From NCBI RefSeq assembly GCF_026210795.1, contig NC_089432.1, forward strand, positions 4,402,001-4,466,000: a stretch of DNA of 64,000 bases, written 5' to 3'. This stretch comes from Rhizophagus irregularis. Lineage: Eukaryota; Glomeromycota; Glomeromycetes; Glomerales; Glomeraceae. The position numbers were made by a program, and so were the translations under genes. The notes under the pieces were generated by a model. The model ran no database searches. It worked only from the letters and a program-made list of their open reading frames with translations, and was not told the origin of the DNA. Shown one piece after another: positions 11,285 to 24,519 of the stretch (position 1 is the stretch's first letter; the number at the start of each line of letters is the position of its first letter).

Positions 11285-11781
11285 AAATATAAATCAATTA
11301 TTAAATTCTCTACAATGTTTTTTTTAAAAAATTTACAAAATAGCAGGAATAGTACTCTATATAAATAAGTGTTATTATTATTTTTATTGCAAGCAATTAT
11401 TTTTTTTTCTGAAATTAATTGAACTTAAAATAATTAGCACTTATCTTTCATATATGTACATCATAAAGTAGTAATCGTATATATGAATAAAAAGATTGTG
11501 AAAGATGATACTATAAAAGCAATACTCTTTTTTTATTTAAAGCAAAAAAATTTCAAACTTTTTGTAAAAGAAATTTTTAATAATAAAATATAAATGACAA
11601 TTTTTTAATAACAAAACGAGATTTTTTTGTTTATTGAAATTATGTATGTGTCAAAGAGACTTTTGTGATGTTAATTAATATTATTCAATAATGATGTATG
11701 CTTATTTTAAGTCAATTGGTCAATTGATACTTTCAACGCGCTAATATATACATATCCGGTATCCCATAAATATTAAATATT

Positions 11782-11830
11782 AATGATTGTTTTCATGTGC
11801 CACGCAGTGGCACAATGACGGCTAATCATT
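11782..11830. repeat. Hairpin with CCACGCAGTGG core
   Basis: A perfect 8-bp stem TGTGCCAC/GTGGCACA around a GCA loop (11796-11814) is nested in outer arms AATGATT and AATCATT. The core is almost the same as that of the longer hairpin at 43183-43207, suggesting a foldback MITE family. Confidence 0.55.
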
Positions 11831-13439
11831 CGACATCCACCTCCATATTGAATACTCCGATTACTCCGTGCCTAGTAACTATAAATCAAATTGACTATTC
11901 TAAAAATCATTTTAATGTATTGTCAGTATTGATCCAAATAAAAGGTTAAAATAATGGTTTTGGCACGATTTCCCGACGGATGATTTTTCGACGGGACATT
12001 TGCCCGACAGGTTTGGCCAGAATTATGCAGGGTAACGGCCAGCGTTAGGCTGTCATGAAAATGCTCTGTTGGGAAACGGTCCGTAAGCGAAAATAATTAC
12101 TCGGTCTGGATAAAAACTTTAATTTGGTTAAAATTTGAATTATACTCAACTATTTAGAAATTTTGTCACTATATGATCATAATGCTTAACACTAAGGGCC
12201 TCTGAATAAGTTACAAAACATAAAATCCCGATCATTAGCTCATGAAATATAATTTCATGTTATCCGAAATTTTCATCTATCTGAGTAAATCTATCGGATT
12301 TTGGAAACATGTTAGCGTTACGGGTGAACACAAGTTTCGTGATCTATTTCCAAATTAGGATTCCAAAAGAAGTTCACTTTTAATATATAAATAAACGGGA
12401 CCTTTTCCAAATCCAACAATAACTACAACCTGGTAAGATTGGTTATTTAGTAGTATAATGTTTGAAAATTATGTATTGATTAAATGACACGGACTTATTT
12501 ATACAAAAATATGCGATTACCTCGGCTATAAGTACTTAATTCCTATAACAACCTTTATCAAATTATTTAGATTTATAACAATTATGATAATTATTAATGG
12601 TTTATATCTATTAATTGGGATGTCTAGAATGTACATTACATTAAATGAATTAACTAAAATTTAGAAGAGTCAAAAGACTAAATTATTTTGTACATCTTGC
12701 CCTATAAATCAAAATCATTCAAAAAATGTGTTAATTCATATGATATTCATGCGATTTGGCACTATTTTATCCAATAAACATAAAAAAGCAATTTTAGTTA
12801 AATTTTAAGCATTTAAATATCCTCCGAAAATTATTTAAAAAATGTACAAAAAAAGTCATAAATAAAAGCATCATATTAACAATCAATTAATATACAATTT
12901 TTAATTGAAAGCTTTTATTGTATTAGGATTAAGATACAATGAATTTTTTTTGATTAATATTTTATAAAGAAATTTTTGTTACAATAAAATTTTTAGAATA
13001 TTATTAAATTATTAATCAGAAATATAAAATTAATCTCTTTCGTAGATTATCCCAATTAGTCATTGTAGCTTAAAGATTTTGATCTTTGTCATATTAATTA
13101 TAATTCCTTAGTTTATAATATAATAAACAAAATTTTATTGTTGAAATATAATGTTTCTACCATAATTGGCACATTTTTGCGGAGTAAAAAATAAATTTTT
13201 AAAATATTTATTGATAAAACATTTAAATTATTTAAATGAAGAGTTAAAATAAAATTATTAAAAATTCATTTTATTAATTACTATTTTACGCAGACAATTA
13301 AAAATTAGAAGTTACACACACTGATTATTAAAGTTTGGTGACCTAACTTAAATTAGAAGTAAAATGATCGACAGTTACCTTTGGCGTTCAGTGATACCAT
13401 ATTTATAAATAGTTAAAAAAATTATAAATATGTAAATAG
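11831..13439. other. Intergenic, no gene recognised
   Basis: AT-rich. A short block near 11965-12075 with repeated CGACGG/CCCGAC phrases looks like element debris but has no definable ends. No ORF of interest. Confidence 0.4.
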
Positions 13440-15555
13440 TTGAAACAAAAAAAAAATATTTCTTCAATTTTCGAAAAGCATAAATTTAAATTCCGCAGTA
13501 ATAATTTTTTTTCGTACCCAACAATGTCTAGTAACGCTGAACTTGTTAGCAATTCAAATGATTGGAATAAATGGATTGAAGAAGCGATTTCTAAAAAACT
13601 TATTAAGTATTATGAGTATAACCAATTTTATAATATTCAAGAAATTGGTTCCGGTGGTTTTGGAAAAGTTTGTCGTGCTAATTGGAAGAATTCTCATAAG
13701 CGTTATGCCATAAAATCTTTTTTTAATATCAATGATGCTACAGTCAAAGCATTAGTTCGTGAGGTAGTTAACTAATTATAGTGTCAAACATTTTTCATTA
13801 TTATTATAAATATTGAAATTTTTTGATGTAATAATTTATTTATTAACTAGATTCAACTTCAACGTGAAATTGATTTTCATGATAATGTTATTCGTTTTTA
13901 TGGTGTCACAACTTCTATTAAAGGTATGATATATTCTAATATTATTTATTTCATAAAATATAATAATTAATTGATTAATAACAAAAAATTTTTTTTTTTA
14001 AAAGAAAATCAAAGAAAAGAATATTCGTTAGTGATAGAATATGCAGAAAATGGTACCCTCCGAAAATATTTGAAAGAAAATTTTGAAAATCTCACTTGGG
14101 ATGATAAATTTAATCTCGCATTTCAATTGGTTTATGCAGTATCATGTTTGCATGATGATGGGATCATGCACCGTGATTTGGTAGTAGATATTTTACAATT
14201 TATTATGTGTTTTATTTTAATGTTTCTCTTATTTTAACGTCAATTTAATATTTATAGCACTCCAATAATGTGTTAGTCCATAAGAATACTATTAAGCTAG
14301 CAGATTTTGGTTTATCAAAAAGAATTGAGGAAACATCTAATTCTCAATCGAGAACATTTGGATTAATTCCTTATGCTGATCCAAAAAGCTTTAATAAAAG
14401 TACAAAAAAATTATATTTATTAAATAAAAAAAGTGATGTTTACAGCATTGGAGTATTACTATGGGAGATATCTAGTGGTCGGCCTCCTTTTCATGGTATA
14501 CCGTATGATGTTGGCTTGGCTCAAAGTATTCTACAAGGACTCAGAGAGATACCTATTCCAAATACGTCTATAGATTATATAAAAATTTATACCGGTAAAT
14601 ACAATTTAACTATTACTTATAAATAATGTTGTTTTAATTAATTAAAGACGTTCTTTTTGTAGATTGTTGGAATATTGAACCTGATAATCGTCCAACTATT
14701 AATCAAGTAGTTGATGAATTAAAAGTACTTATAATAAAAGAAAACATAAATATAAAGGATTTTCATTTATATGATGATCACAATACTGTCCAATCATCAA
14801 ACAACTATCAACTACTTGATTTAGATGTTAAAATTTCTGAAAGTACTAATTCATTACATGGAGAATTATCTCAAGTTATTCAAAATTTTAATATGATAAA
14901 TACAAAAGAAATAGAACCTTCAATATCATCAAGTAACCAATTTGGTGATAACGTTAATATAATAGTTAATAATATGTTCAATTTATTTGATAATTATGAT
15001 GATAATGTAGCAAAACAAAAGGTCTTAAGTTATCTTAATAAACAAAATATAACTTTGCAAGAGATTAATAATTTATTATTGAATAATCAAATTAACTCAA
15101 ATTCTATTTACTTACTTGGAAAATTTAATGATTTAGGAATTGGGATTAGTATTGATGAGCAAAAAGCATTTGAGTTATATCAAAAAGCAGCAGATTTAGG
15201 AAATGTATTAGGAATAAATGATTTAGGATATTGTTATAAACATGGAATTGGAATTAATATTGATAAGAAAAAAGCATTTGAATTATATCAAAAAGCAGCA
15301 TATTTAGGAAATTCATTTGGAATAAATAATTTAGGACATTGTTATAAAAATGGAATTGGAACTGATATTGATAAGAAAAAAGCATTTGATTTATATCAAA
15401 AGGCTGCAGATTTAGGAAATTCAACTGGAATAAATAATTTAGGATATTGTTATAAAAATGGAATTGGAACTGATATTGATAAGAAAAAAGCATTTGAATT
15501 ATATCAAAAGGCTGCAGATTTAGAGAGTAATGCACTCAATATAATTAACTGTTAA
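13440..15555 (+). CDS. TKL kinase-Sel1 repeat protein K4
   Basis: Spliced model: 13440-13763, 13851-13923, 14005-14180, 14258-14594, 14663-15555, summing to 601 codons with consistent phases 0,1,0,1. A second ATG at 13524 (MSSNAELV) is an alternative start closer to paralogue length. The protein has WIEEAISKKLIKYYE, glycine loop GSGGFGKV, AIKSF lysine, the HRDL catalytic loop (MHRDL, then HSNN), ADFG, and [14 protein letters not shown] of the C lobe, so all catalytic residues of an active Ser/Thr TKL kinase are present. After a linker come about four Sel1 repeats, three of them nearly identical. The last repeat is truncated: the frame ends LESNALNIINC at 15555, while a further repeat tail ([16 protein letters not shown]) survives in another frame to about 15630. 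Role is probably signalling with Sel1 as a partner-binding scaffold; substrate unknown. No doubled TACTGCGG motif was found upstream. Confidence 0.85.
15157..15535 (+). repeat. 108-bp tandem repeats encoding Sel1 units in K4
   Basis: Three and a half units begin near 15157, 15265, 15373 and 15481, exactly 108 bp apart, each encoding one 36-residue Sel1 repeat. The units are almost identical at DNA level, including third codon positions, unlike Sel1 repeats in the other paralogues. This indicates recent unequal crossing-over or slippage within the gene. Confidence 0.85.
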
Positions 15556-17735
15556 AGATATAGATAAAGCTATTTATTGGTACAAAAAATCAGCTGAACA
15601 AGGAGATCAGGATGCTCAAATAAATTAAAAAACTAGGTGATGATTCGAGAGAAGTTGACCCGATGGATATTAATGTCACTTAGCTGGAATCTGCCCCAAT
15701 AAAAAGTTTTTGTTGGGTTTTTGTAAAAAAAATGTAAGATAAGTTAATATAACCAATTTCGTACAATTATGAGCATTCGTTTGTACAATGTCTGTAATAT
15801 TTTTGTATGGTATTTAAAATAAATTTGTTATAAACATGCATTATTTTTATATAGCATTTGAAAGTAATTTATTATAAATGTGTAATAAACTTGCACTTTA
15901 TATTTGTGTTTTTTGTTTATTCTTCTAAATTTAAAATATAATAATCTATTGAACTTGATTTTTTTGGTTTGTGCTTTTGACCAGAGGTGCCAATGCTAAT
16001 TCCTGAAATTAATATGTTTTTGGATATTATTCAACATCAGCAAATTTAATAAGGTGTAATATTACAAAAATTTACACCTGCAAAATACTCTGTAAATTTA
16101 CAACCTTCAAAAAATAAGTGCAACCATATATTCCATAATTTTCATGCAATATTTCCGCAAGTTTACAAATTAGACAATCTTATATCAATAAAATATAAGA
16201 CCAAAATATTAATAAATCTAATTTTGTAATATAAACAAATGTTTTAATCAAATATTATAAAAAAAACTTACACAAAAAATAAATACATGACATTTGATAT
16301 GCAACCTATTTTATAATCATAAATAATTAAACCATATTAATAATTAAAAAAAAGGAATGCATCATTACATTATATTATTTTCATAAATTAGATAATACAT
16401 ACTAGTTATTCCATGGGTATCAATGAATAAAGAAAGTTATCACACAATTTTTTCCTAATTGCATCAATAAAATTATGACTGGCGAGTTAAAATAAAAAAA
16501 AAAGATTGACAGATCACCTGGGAATTACGGCTGATTTGGAAAAATTTGTAGATACTGTCACTACCGATTTTATACGATTCGTCAGGTAGTAACAGAAATA
16601 GAATATCAATTATTAACGTAATGTAACAATATATCAATGGGAAATCGATAATAATTGGTAGTGAAAGATGGGATAATATTCGATAAGGGTATATGAAATA
16701 AATATAAGTTTATGATGTACAGTATAATCGACAAATGATCGACAAAGTATTTATCAATATATCACGTTTTATTAATAAACTAATAAACTTGAAAATAAAT
16801 AAACTGTATATAACAAAAAAAAATAATAAACAATAAATAATAAAATGTATAGTTAGGAATCGGCAAGAAACAGTGTGTCTTTATTAACAATTAACAAGAA
16901 TTGAAAAGGAATCGACCATATTACTGCCTCACTCGGCGCTCTGTAATATTCGTTATTCCTTTACAAGGGTGAATTATCACTTGAATATTGCTAACTATCC
17001 TCCAAAATCGCTCCTCCCCCTATTCTTTAAATATCTCCCAAAATTCGGTACATTTTTGTCTATCGTTCAAATGGTCCTTTGGCCAATTAGTCCGCAGTAC
17101 AAATCGTCCTTTGTACATCTTGTTCAAAGTACAAATTGTACCACTAAGCCTCCGATGATCATCCTTCAGCCACTAATTATCTAATCTTCCGATTCCGTCA
17201 TTTAATCCAATAAATATATAAACTAAAAATATTATAAACAAATAAAAATAAACAATATCTAAACTATTCAATGAAATAACCTAAATTAATCTAAAAAAAA
17301 AATACTAAAAAATTTCGTAACAATACGCATATTTACCGATGACTAATTTGTTTTTGCCAATTTTTTTTAATTAACCAATTTTATTTTAAACAATTTTTTT
17401 CTAATTAACTAATTTTATTTTAGTATTCTGATTAGTTTGATTAGTTTACTAATCTTAATAAACTATACTAAATTGAAAAATTGATTTACCATTTTAGGTT
17501 TGATCTTGTGACTTTATTGGTAAATAACATTTTGACAATCATCCGTTTAACAATATCATTATTTTTTTTTTTCTTTGAATATTATTAATCAAGCCACTTC
17601 TTTCTACCATTTTGGGTTTATTCTTGTGGCTTTGAAATGAAAGAAAACTGAATAAAACGTCGATCATGTAATACAAGTAATACAATTCCTTTTCTTTTTT
17701 TAAAAAATTATTTTTTGCTTTTTTTTTAAAAAAAA
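15556..17735. other. K4 3' flank and intergenic
   Basis: The first ~80 bp hold the out-of-frame remnant of the last K4 Sel1 repeat. The rest is AT-rich. A 71-aa plus ORF at 16969-17184 is proline-, serine- and leucine-rich and of higher GC. The block 16850-17200 could be part of an LTR or other element, but no terminal repeats were found. Confidence 0.4.
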
Positions 17736-19238
17736 ATGTCCTTTGAATATTCTCAAGAACTTGCTGATGATTATGAAAATTTACTTAAAACTGATGGAGA
17801 ATATAACGTTATTATCTACGCCGGTAAAAATAAAAATGTAGAAGAAATACATTCACATTCAATTATTTTATGTATCAGGTCTCAATATTTTCGTACGGCT
17901 TTTTCTAACGAATTGACCAAGAAAAAGGATGGAAAATATATTTTTAATTTTCCTAACATTTCTCCTCAATTCTTTAAAATTATTTTAAGGTAATGAAAAA
18001 CAAGTAATAATAAAGTTAAAAGTAAACATAATATTATATACAGTCTATGTCAAAATTAATGACGGAATATTCATTTAATATTTAGGTTTATTTATTGTGG
18101 AAAGATAGATTTGGAGAAATTGCAGGGACCAGATATTCTAAAGCTTTTGGTGACAGCGGATGAACTTAAAATCCAAAGACTAGTGATTTGTATTCAGGAA
18201 TATTTGATTAAACATCAACATGAATTTTTACAACAAAATCCTACCGAAATTCTTGAAGCAATCTATTTACGTGAAACGTTTACAGATTTATGGAATTATT
18301 GTTTTGAAGAAATTTGTACTAAACCAGATTTATTATTTAAATCTGATAAATTCATCAATTTAAAAGCACCTTTATTAGAATTACTTTTAAAAAGAGATGA
18401 TTTGTCATTAGATGAAATTATTATATGGAATAGCTTGATTAAGTGGTGTTTTTCTCAGCATCCTACTATTCAACAAGATGTTAATAAATGGAATAAAGAA
18501 GAAATTGTAATTATGGAAAGAACCATTCATAGATTTATTCCGTTGATAAGATTTTATCATATTCCCTCAGCAGATTTTGTTACTAAAGTATATCCTTTTA
18601 AAGAAATATTGCCAAAGGATATAGTTAATAATATACTTGTATTTCACATGGCACCAGATGAGCAATTGAATGTGGATGTACAATCTCCCAGGAAACCAAA
18701 ATGTGTTTATGATTCAGTTATCGTTGGTAACAAACATTTTGCTATTTTTTCTAACTGGATTGAAAAGAAAAATGAGTCTTACTATGATGTAAAGAATGTT
18801 CCTTATAATTTCAATTTACTTTATCGTGCTAGTAGAGATGGTAATACAATTGCGACATTTCATGCTAAATGTGATAATAAAGGAGCTACTATAGTTATAG
18901 TAAAGATTGCAAATTCGGAGCAAATAGTTGGAGGATACAATTCTCTTTATTGGAATTTAAGTAGCGCATGGAAGTCTACAAGAGATAGCTTTATATTCTC
19001 ATTTGCAAATAAAGATAACCTACAAAGCGCAAAAGTAGGATATAGTAATGGTGATGAGTCTTCTATATATAGTGGGAATATTAACTATGGTCCGTTGTTT
19101 GGTGGTGGAAATGATTTAGGCTTGTCTGTTAACAATGGATGGTATAGGAGTTATAGCAATTCTTATCCTGATGTAGACATACCGTTAAATAAATTTAAAA
19201 CGGATGATTATGAAGTTTTTCAAGTTGTTAAGAAATAA
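17736..19238 (+). CDS. BTB-BACK-TLDc domain protein
   Basis: Two exons: 17736-17989 and 18086-19238, joined through AG|G to give ILRFIYCGKIDLEKLQ, the classic end of a BTB fold. Total is 469 codons (468 aa). The BTB domain spans about residues 20-125, with the HSHSIILCIRSQYFRTAF core. A BACK-like helical region follows to about residue 265. The TLDc domain covers about 290-468, with LLYRASRDGNTIATFHAKC, the GGYN motif, a FIFSF strand, and the GPLFGGGNDLGL segment before a C-terminal YEVFQV strand. BTB proteins usually act as dimeric cullin-3 adaptors; TLDc domains are linked to oxidative-stress resistance and V-ATPase regulation. No signal peptide or membrane segment is seen. Reading frame, splice sites and domain order are all intact. 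Large families of this architecture are characteristic of Rhizophagus-type genomes. Confidence 0.92.
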
Positions 19239-19659
19239 TCAAATTTGTGTATTCACGGTATACTTATGGGAAACTTTAATAATAAAGATTTTATGATTTA
19301 TGAATAACTAAATGGGTTGTTTACACACTAAAAACGCTAAGCGTTAAATGACTTCTTATTGTCAGAAGAATGATTAATTTATAATTAAATTAGAATTTCA
19401 ATATGAACATATTTTGAATTTTTATTATTTACTATTGAACTCGTTTCTTTGTATATTCATATAGTTTCATTTAGAGTGTATTGTGTATAACATATTTATT
19501 ATTGATTTATAATCAAAAACGACTAAACAGAATGAACAATATAGTAAGTTCATAAATTATAATTTTTAATAGTTAATAATAAATCTTGTGAGAAATTTAG
19601 GTTATGTACTAATGAGTACGAAAATGACTTAATTCCGACAAATATAATGTTCATACAAC

Positions 19660-19745
19660 ATTACCAAAAAAAGATGAAAATATATTTTTAAAATTTCTCA
19701 TTTCTCCTCGATTTTTTGAAATTATTTTATTGAGCTTGTATGGAT
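19660..19745 (+). pseudogene. Relic of a BTB exon-1 3' end
   Basis: The translation KKDENIFLKFLISPRFFEII resembles the end of BTB exon 1 in the gene just upstream (KKDGKYIFNFPNISPQFFKII). Nothing recognisable precedes or follows it. It is a short leftover of a second BTB-TLDc copy. Confidence 0.6.
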
Positions 19746-22024
19746 TTGTAACATTGAATACATTAACTACAATGATAATTTAATATGATGTGAATTTTTT
19801 TTTTTTTAGGATTTGTCTAAGATAAAAAAAGGTTATAAATACCAAGTCGAACCTGTGTCTCGTAGAGACTAGTATTCTTTATTATTCTAAAAAAAAAATT
19901 ATTTTATCCCTATATTGGCCTGAATACGTAATAATTCGTGAGGTTTAAGATGACATTTTAACATTTTTACAAATCATCAATCTATTACATATTTATATAT
20001 GAGTAATATTTACTAAAAACTTAAAAAGGTTAGAGTATTCGGTCGCCATATAAACGTAACACTATGTCAGGTGATAAGTGGGGTGACAGATTGTGTAGAT
20101 AATTTATTTTAGTGTAATTACAATACAAGCTTTTATTAAACTCAGGCTTAGGACTAACTGGTTGTTAATCCCGGTATGTTTTATGTATTTTCAGTAGGTA
20201 GAGCCTATAATGCCATAAATTATACTCAATTAACTCAAATTGGTTAAATGTTACACCGGAATTTTTTTAAATTTACTACTGTAAGGTATAAACAGCAGAG
20301 GTTAAAGTCTCACTGACAAAAAAAATACTGACTTCTGGTAACAAATGTTTAATTTCATATGCAAGCTTTTAAATTCATGTATAATGTAATAGAATTATGT
20401 GATAATCATATTGAACGAGAAAAAAACTACAATTAATGGATTATATAATCCTGTTTCTTGAAATATAAATAGGATATTTATTAATAATTCAAAATGGATA
20501 TTATAAGTTTGTAACGAATAAAAATTTCTTTCGATAATCACGAGCAAGTTTTAATTTCTTTATTAGGATCAAAGCACTACAAAATACTAATTTGACTAGT
20601 CTATGAAACGCCATAATAATAATAACTGATTTAAATCATTTAATTTTGGAATTTTTTCGAACCTACCAAGTAAACTTTTTAGTATAATCTTGCATCGCAT
20701 TATTTTCGTAATCATTATTTCGACTTAACATTTTGTATTTCATAAACAAGTCGGACTAATTTCAAGGTCGAAAAAGTTGAAATTCCATTTAATCGCACGC
20801 AGAAATATTGTTATTTTCAAGACGTAATTTGGTAAGTGAACCTGAAGTTCAAAGTTCAAACCATTCGGGATTTGATATGTATTGCTTATTAATTTTTTCA
20901 AGAAAATTTGTTTGATCATAAGTGAGTCTATCAATTAACCTTTTCTGTGTTAGTAGCCTTGTTACAATGAGTAAAAACAGGCGTGATATAATTCATAGAT
21001 CGGAAATCTAAGATATCAAGGTACAGCTTTCCAATTATTTCTTATCGCGAGCTTGTATAGCGCCCAATAATGCTGAACGATTAAAACCAAAATTCCAAAA
21101 TTGTTTAACAAAATGAAATTATTGGCGTTATAACAGGAATAATGAAAAGGGCATAAATCTTACGAATAACAAATAAAACAGATCGTGACAGAACCTATTT
21201 TTTTAAGTCTCATCATCAGAAGCAACAATTGGATCTGAAATCAGGTGTTTATAACGGAATAAGAATTATAGAAAACTCCTTGTAATATGATTTTGATTAT
21301 TCCTTTTTTCATATATAATTTTAAATGGAATGAAATGTCATTTAAATATAGATACGTCTAAATCTTGACCGCGATATAACATGTAATTTTCACCCATCAT
21401 GTCCTTCCGTTTTTCACTATTGTATTCTGGGAACGGAATTTTTTTCGATTTGAGAGTTCTATTTGCTACCTAATATTTTCACAATTTTGGTTTTCTAATC
21501 ATGCTATAATACTACTTGTCAAAGATTACGTGATCAAACCCGGTTTTATAGACATTTCATTTATAGATAACTTTTTAATGTCGTTCAAATCAGTTCCTAA
21601 TTTGTTCCTTTCATTTTCTCCATATTGATTCTTCAATAATTTAACGTTTAATTATTCCATTTTTCTAAATGATTTATTTAAATGTATTGATTATCCATAT
21701 AAATAGACTTTTTTTAATATCATAACTCTATCAAATTTCTAATTTGCTTTTTCCATTTTTCTATATTGGTCCTTGAATGAGTTACTAAAAGACGCCATGT
21801 TTTAGACAAATAGAGAACAAAAGGTCGCATTGTGTTAAAACTAACAATTATTTGCAGCTTGTTTATATAGTAAAAAATAAAATGAAAAATGATCATACTA
21901 TCTAACTATCATATATGTATAAGAATGATTATAAATTAAGTACTATAAATTTTTAATAAACTTTTTATTTATGTTTTAAAGAAATATCATTACATTTAAC
22001 AATCTTTGTAATTATAATGAATTC
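19746..22024. other. Intergenic, no gene recognised
   Basis: AT-rich stretch of more than 2 kb. A minus ORF of 64 aa (20740-20934) has no recognisable motif. The last 200 bp are the conserved 3' flank of the minus-strand kinase genes. Confidence 0.4.
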
Positions 22025-24332
22025 TTATAATTTTTGAAGTATTTCTAATCTATTTTGTGCATTTATATGTCCTTGTTTGGAAGCTTTCCTATACCAATGT
22101 ATTGCTTTGTCTATATCTATTGTAATTCCATTTCCAAATTCATACATAATACCAAGATTACATTGTGCTGTCATTTCTCCTAAATTTGCAGCATTTTGAT
22201 ATAATTCAAATGCTTTTAGCTCGTCAATTTTAGTCCCAATACCTTTTTCATAACAATATCCTAACATTGTTATTCCACCCGGATGTCCTCCTTCAGCTGA
22301 TTGCTTAGACAATTCAAAAGCTTTATTATGATCTTTTTCAACACCATTTCCATTTAAATAATGAATACTAAGATTATGAATAGCCATCATATTTCCATTA
22401 TTTGCAGCTTTTTCATACCAATAAATAGCCTTTTTTAAATCTATGTTAATACCTAATCCATTTTCATAACAATAACCAATTTCTAATTGTCCACGTGCAA
22501 AATTTTTATTAGCTACTTTTTCATAGTATTTAAAAACTAATTTTTTATTTTTTGTAGTTCCATGTCCATGCAGATAACAATCAGCAACAAAATATAGTGC
22601 TAATATATGATCTTGATCCGATGCATTAATAAATAAATTGAAAGATTTTTTACGATCTTCACTTGTTCCAATTTCAAAACGATTAAAATATCCAAATAAA
22701 AAAATTGAATTTGGACTATTTTGATTATTTGATAACCAATTATATATTTCTTCTGAATATGTGTTATAATTATTAAAATACTCAATAACTTTTCCTTTTA
22801 TTAATTTCCATTCAATTCCTTTATTTGATAATTTATAAATAAAATCATTTATTTCATCAATTAATCTACTAAAATCTTCTTCAGCTGAAATATTTTCTTG
22901 TTTACTTAAAACTATCATAGGATCAATTTCTTTTGTATTCATTTTATTGAAGTTTTGAATAAGTTTAGATAATTCTCTTTGTGATTCTAAACCATTAATA
23001 CTTAAAGAAGCCTTGCTAAATTCTTGTTTGTCTAATGATTGAAGAATATTTGCTATTGCATCTGTTTTTGCAATCATCTCTTTTAAACAATCAACTACTT
23101 GATATATATTTGGACGATTATCTGGTTCACCATCCCAGCATTCTAAATAATAAATGTAATTTAAAATTAAGAAAAATAATATTTAAGTAATTACATTTAA
23201 AATTTACTTACTAGTATAAATTTCTACATAATTTTCGGGTGTATCAGGAACAACTGTTTCTCTAAGACCTTGTAAAATCTCTAAAGCTAAACCAACATCA
23301 TATTGTTCACCTTCAACATAAAAAGGAGGTTGTCCATTGGATATTTCCCATAGCAATACGCCAACACTGTAAACATCACTTTTTTCATTTAATGAGTAAA
23401 TTTGCGATGTTTGATTATTATTATTTCTTCGTCTATTAAAAATTTTTGGATCAACATAAGGAATCATTTCAAATATTTTGGATTGAACATTTGATGACGC
23501 TCCGATTCTTTTTGATAATCCAAAATCCGCCAATTTGATCGTGTTTTGATGAACTAATATATTACCAGAATGCTATTGAAAAGTTATATGTAAACTTAGT
23601 AATGCAAATATAATATTATAGACAATGATTGAAGAAGATAAATGAATTACCAGGTCACGATGGACAATCCCTTCATTATGTAAGCATGACACAGCGCAAG
23701 CTAACTGGTATGCCATAATATATTTATCATCCCATGTAAGTTTACCAAAGTTTTTTTCCAAATAGCTTCGAAGGCTACCATTATTAGCATATTCCATTAC
23801 TAACATATAATTATTACCAACATGATATTCTAAAGAATAAAAGAAAATAAATTAAATAATCAATTAAAATTCATTTTTTATGAATAAAATACGTAAATTA
23901 TATTAATTAAAGTATAATTATAATACCTGTTGATTCAAATTTTGTTATTCCATGGCAACGAATAATATTATCATGATAATCAACTTCACGTTGATTTTTT
24001 AACTAAATAAATTCAATTTTTAATAAATAAATTTTAATAAACAATGTTATAATGATAAAAAGAAAAATTTTTTATTCAAAAATTACCTCACGAATAATTT
24101 CTTTTACGGTGATATTGTTAAGGCTAAAAAAAGATTTTACCGCAAAATATTTCTCTAAATTTTTCCAATTTGCACGGTACACTTTACCAAAACCTCCGGT
24201 ACCAATTTCTTGAAAGTTATTAAATTCCTTGTATTCATAATATTTTATATGTTCTTTGTGAATGGCTTCTTCAATCCAATTAATCCATTCATTTTTATTC
24301 TCGGTATCTTGCATTTTGATATTATCGAACAT
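22025..24332 (-). CDS. TKL kinase-Sel1 repeat protein K5
   Basis: Exons on the minus strand: 24332-24087, 24002-23927, 23829-23651, 23572-23212, 23142-22025. The sum is 1980 nt, 659 aa, with phases 0,1,0,1 and GT-AG junctions throughout. The start [12 protein letters not shown] is the first ATG; the internal MQDTEN is the alternative. Residues about 44-49 form the GTGGFG loop, the AVK lysine is near 66, HRDL ends exon 3 at about 164-167 and ADFG lies at 182-185, so the kinase looks active. [14 protein letters not shown] marks the C lobe. A linker of about 100 residues with [14 protein letters not shown] leads into about seven Sel1 repeats, ending LEILQKL. Likely a cytosolic signalling kinase with a Sel1 scaffold; partners unknown. 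It is a tandem duplicate of K6, 1.5 kb upstream in the same orientation. Confidence 0.92.
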
Positions 24333-24442
24333 ATTGAATAGTAATAATTGACAGAAAAGTGTTTAAAACGATGAAAAAAAAAAATCATTTCAATTTAATT
24401 TCCGATAGTCGTACAGTGTCACAAACAAAAGGTGGATATTTT

Positions 24443-24483
24443 AGCCGCAGCACAGCATAGCCGCAGTACGCAGTACCGCAGTA
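24443..24483 (-). promoter_or_regulatory. Upstream TACTGCGG motif cluster of K5
   Basis: Gene-strand copies of TACTGCGG lie at 24483-24459 with a nearby extra GCGGCT at 24450-24443. They sit inside a block also conserved upstream of K6 and K7: GTTAACTTTTCACTTTGTAA on one side and GTGACACTGTACGACTATCG on the other. Conservation outside coding DNA suggests a promoter element, though recent duplication could also explain it. Confidence 0.5.
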
Positions 24484-24519
24484 ACGATGCGTTACAAAGT
24501 GAAAAGTTAACCTATTTCT

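Noticed and set aside
15254-15535. Minus-strand ORF of 93 codons with internal repeats
   Set aside because: It is the antisense shadow of the 108-bp Sel1 repeats of K4.
16850-17300. Possible solo LTR near a GC-richer, primer-like region
   Set aside because: No TG...CA pair with a short target duplication could be found and no retroelement coding lies nearby.
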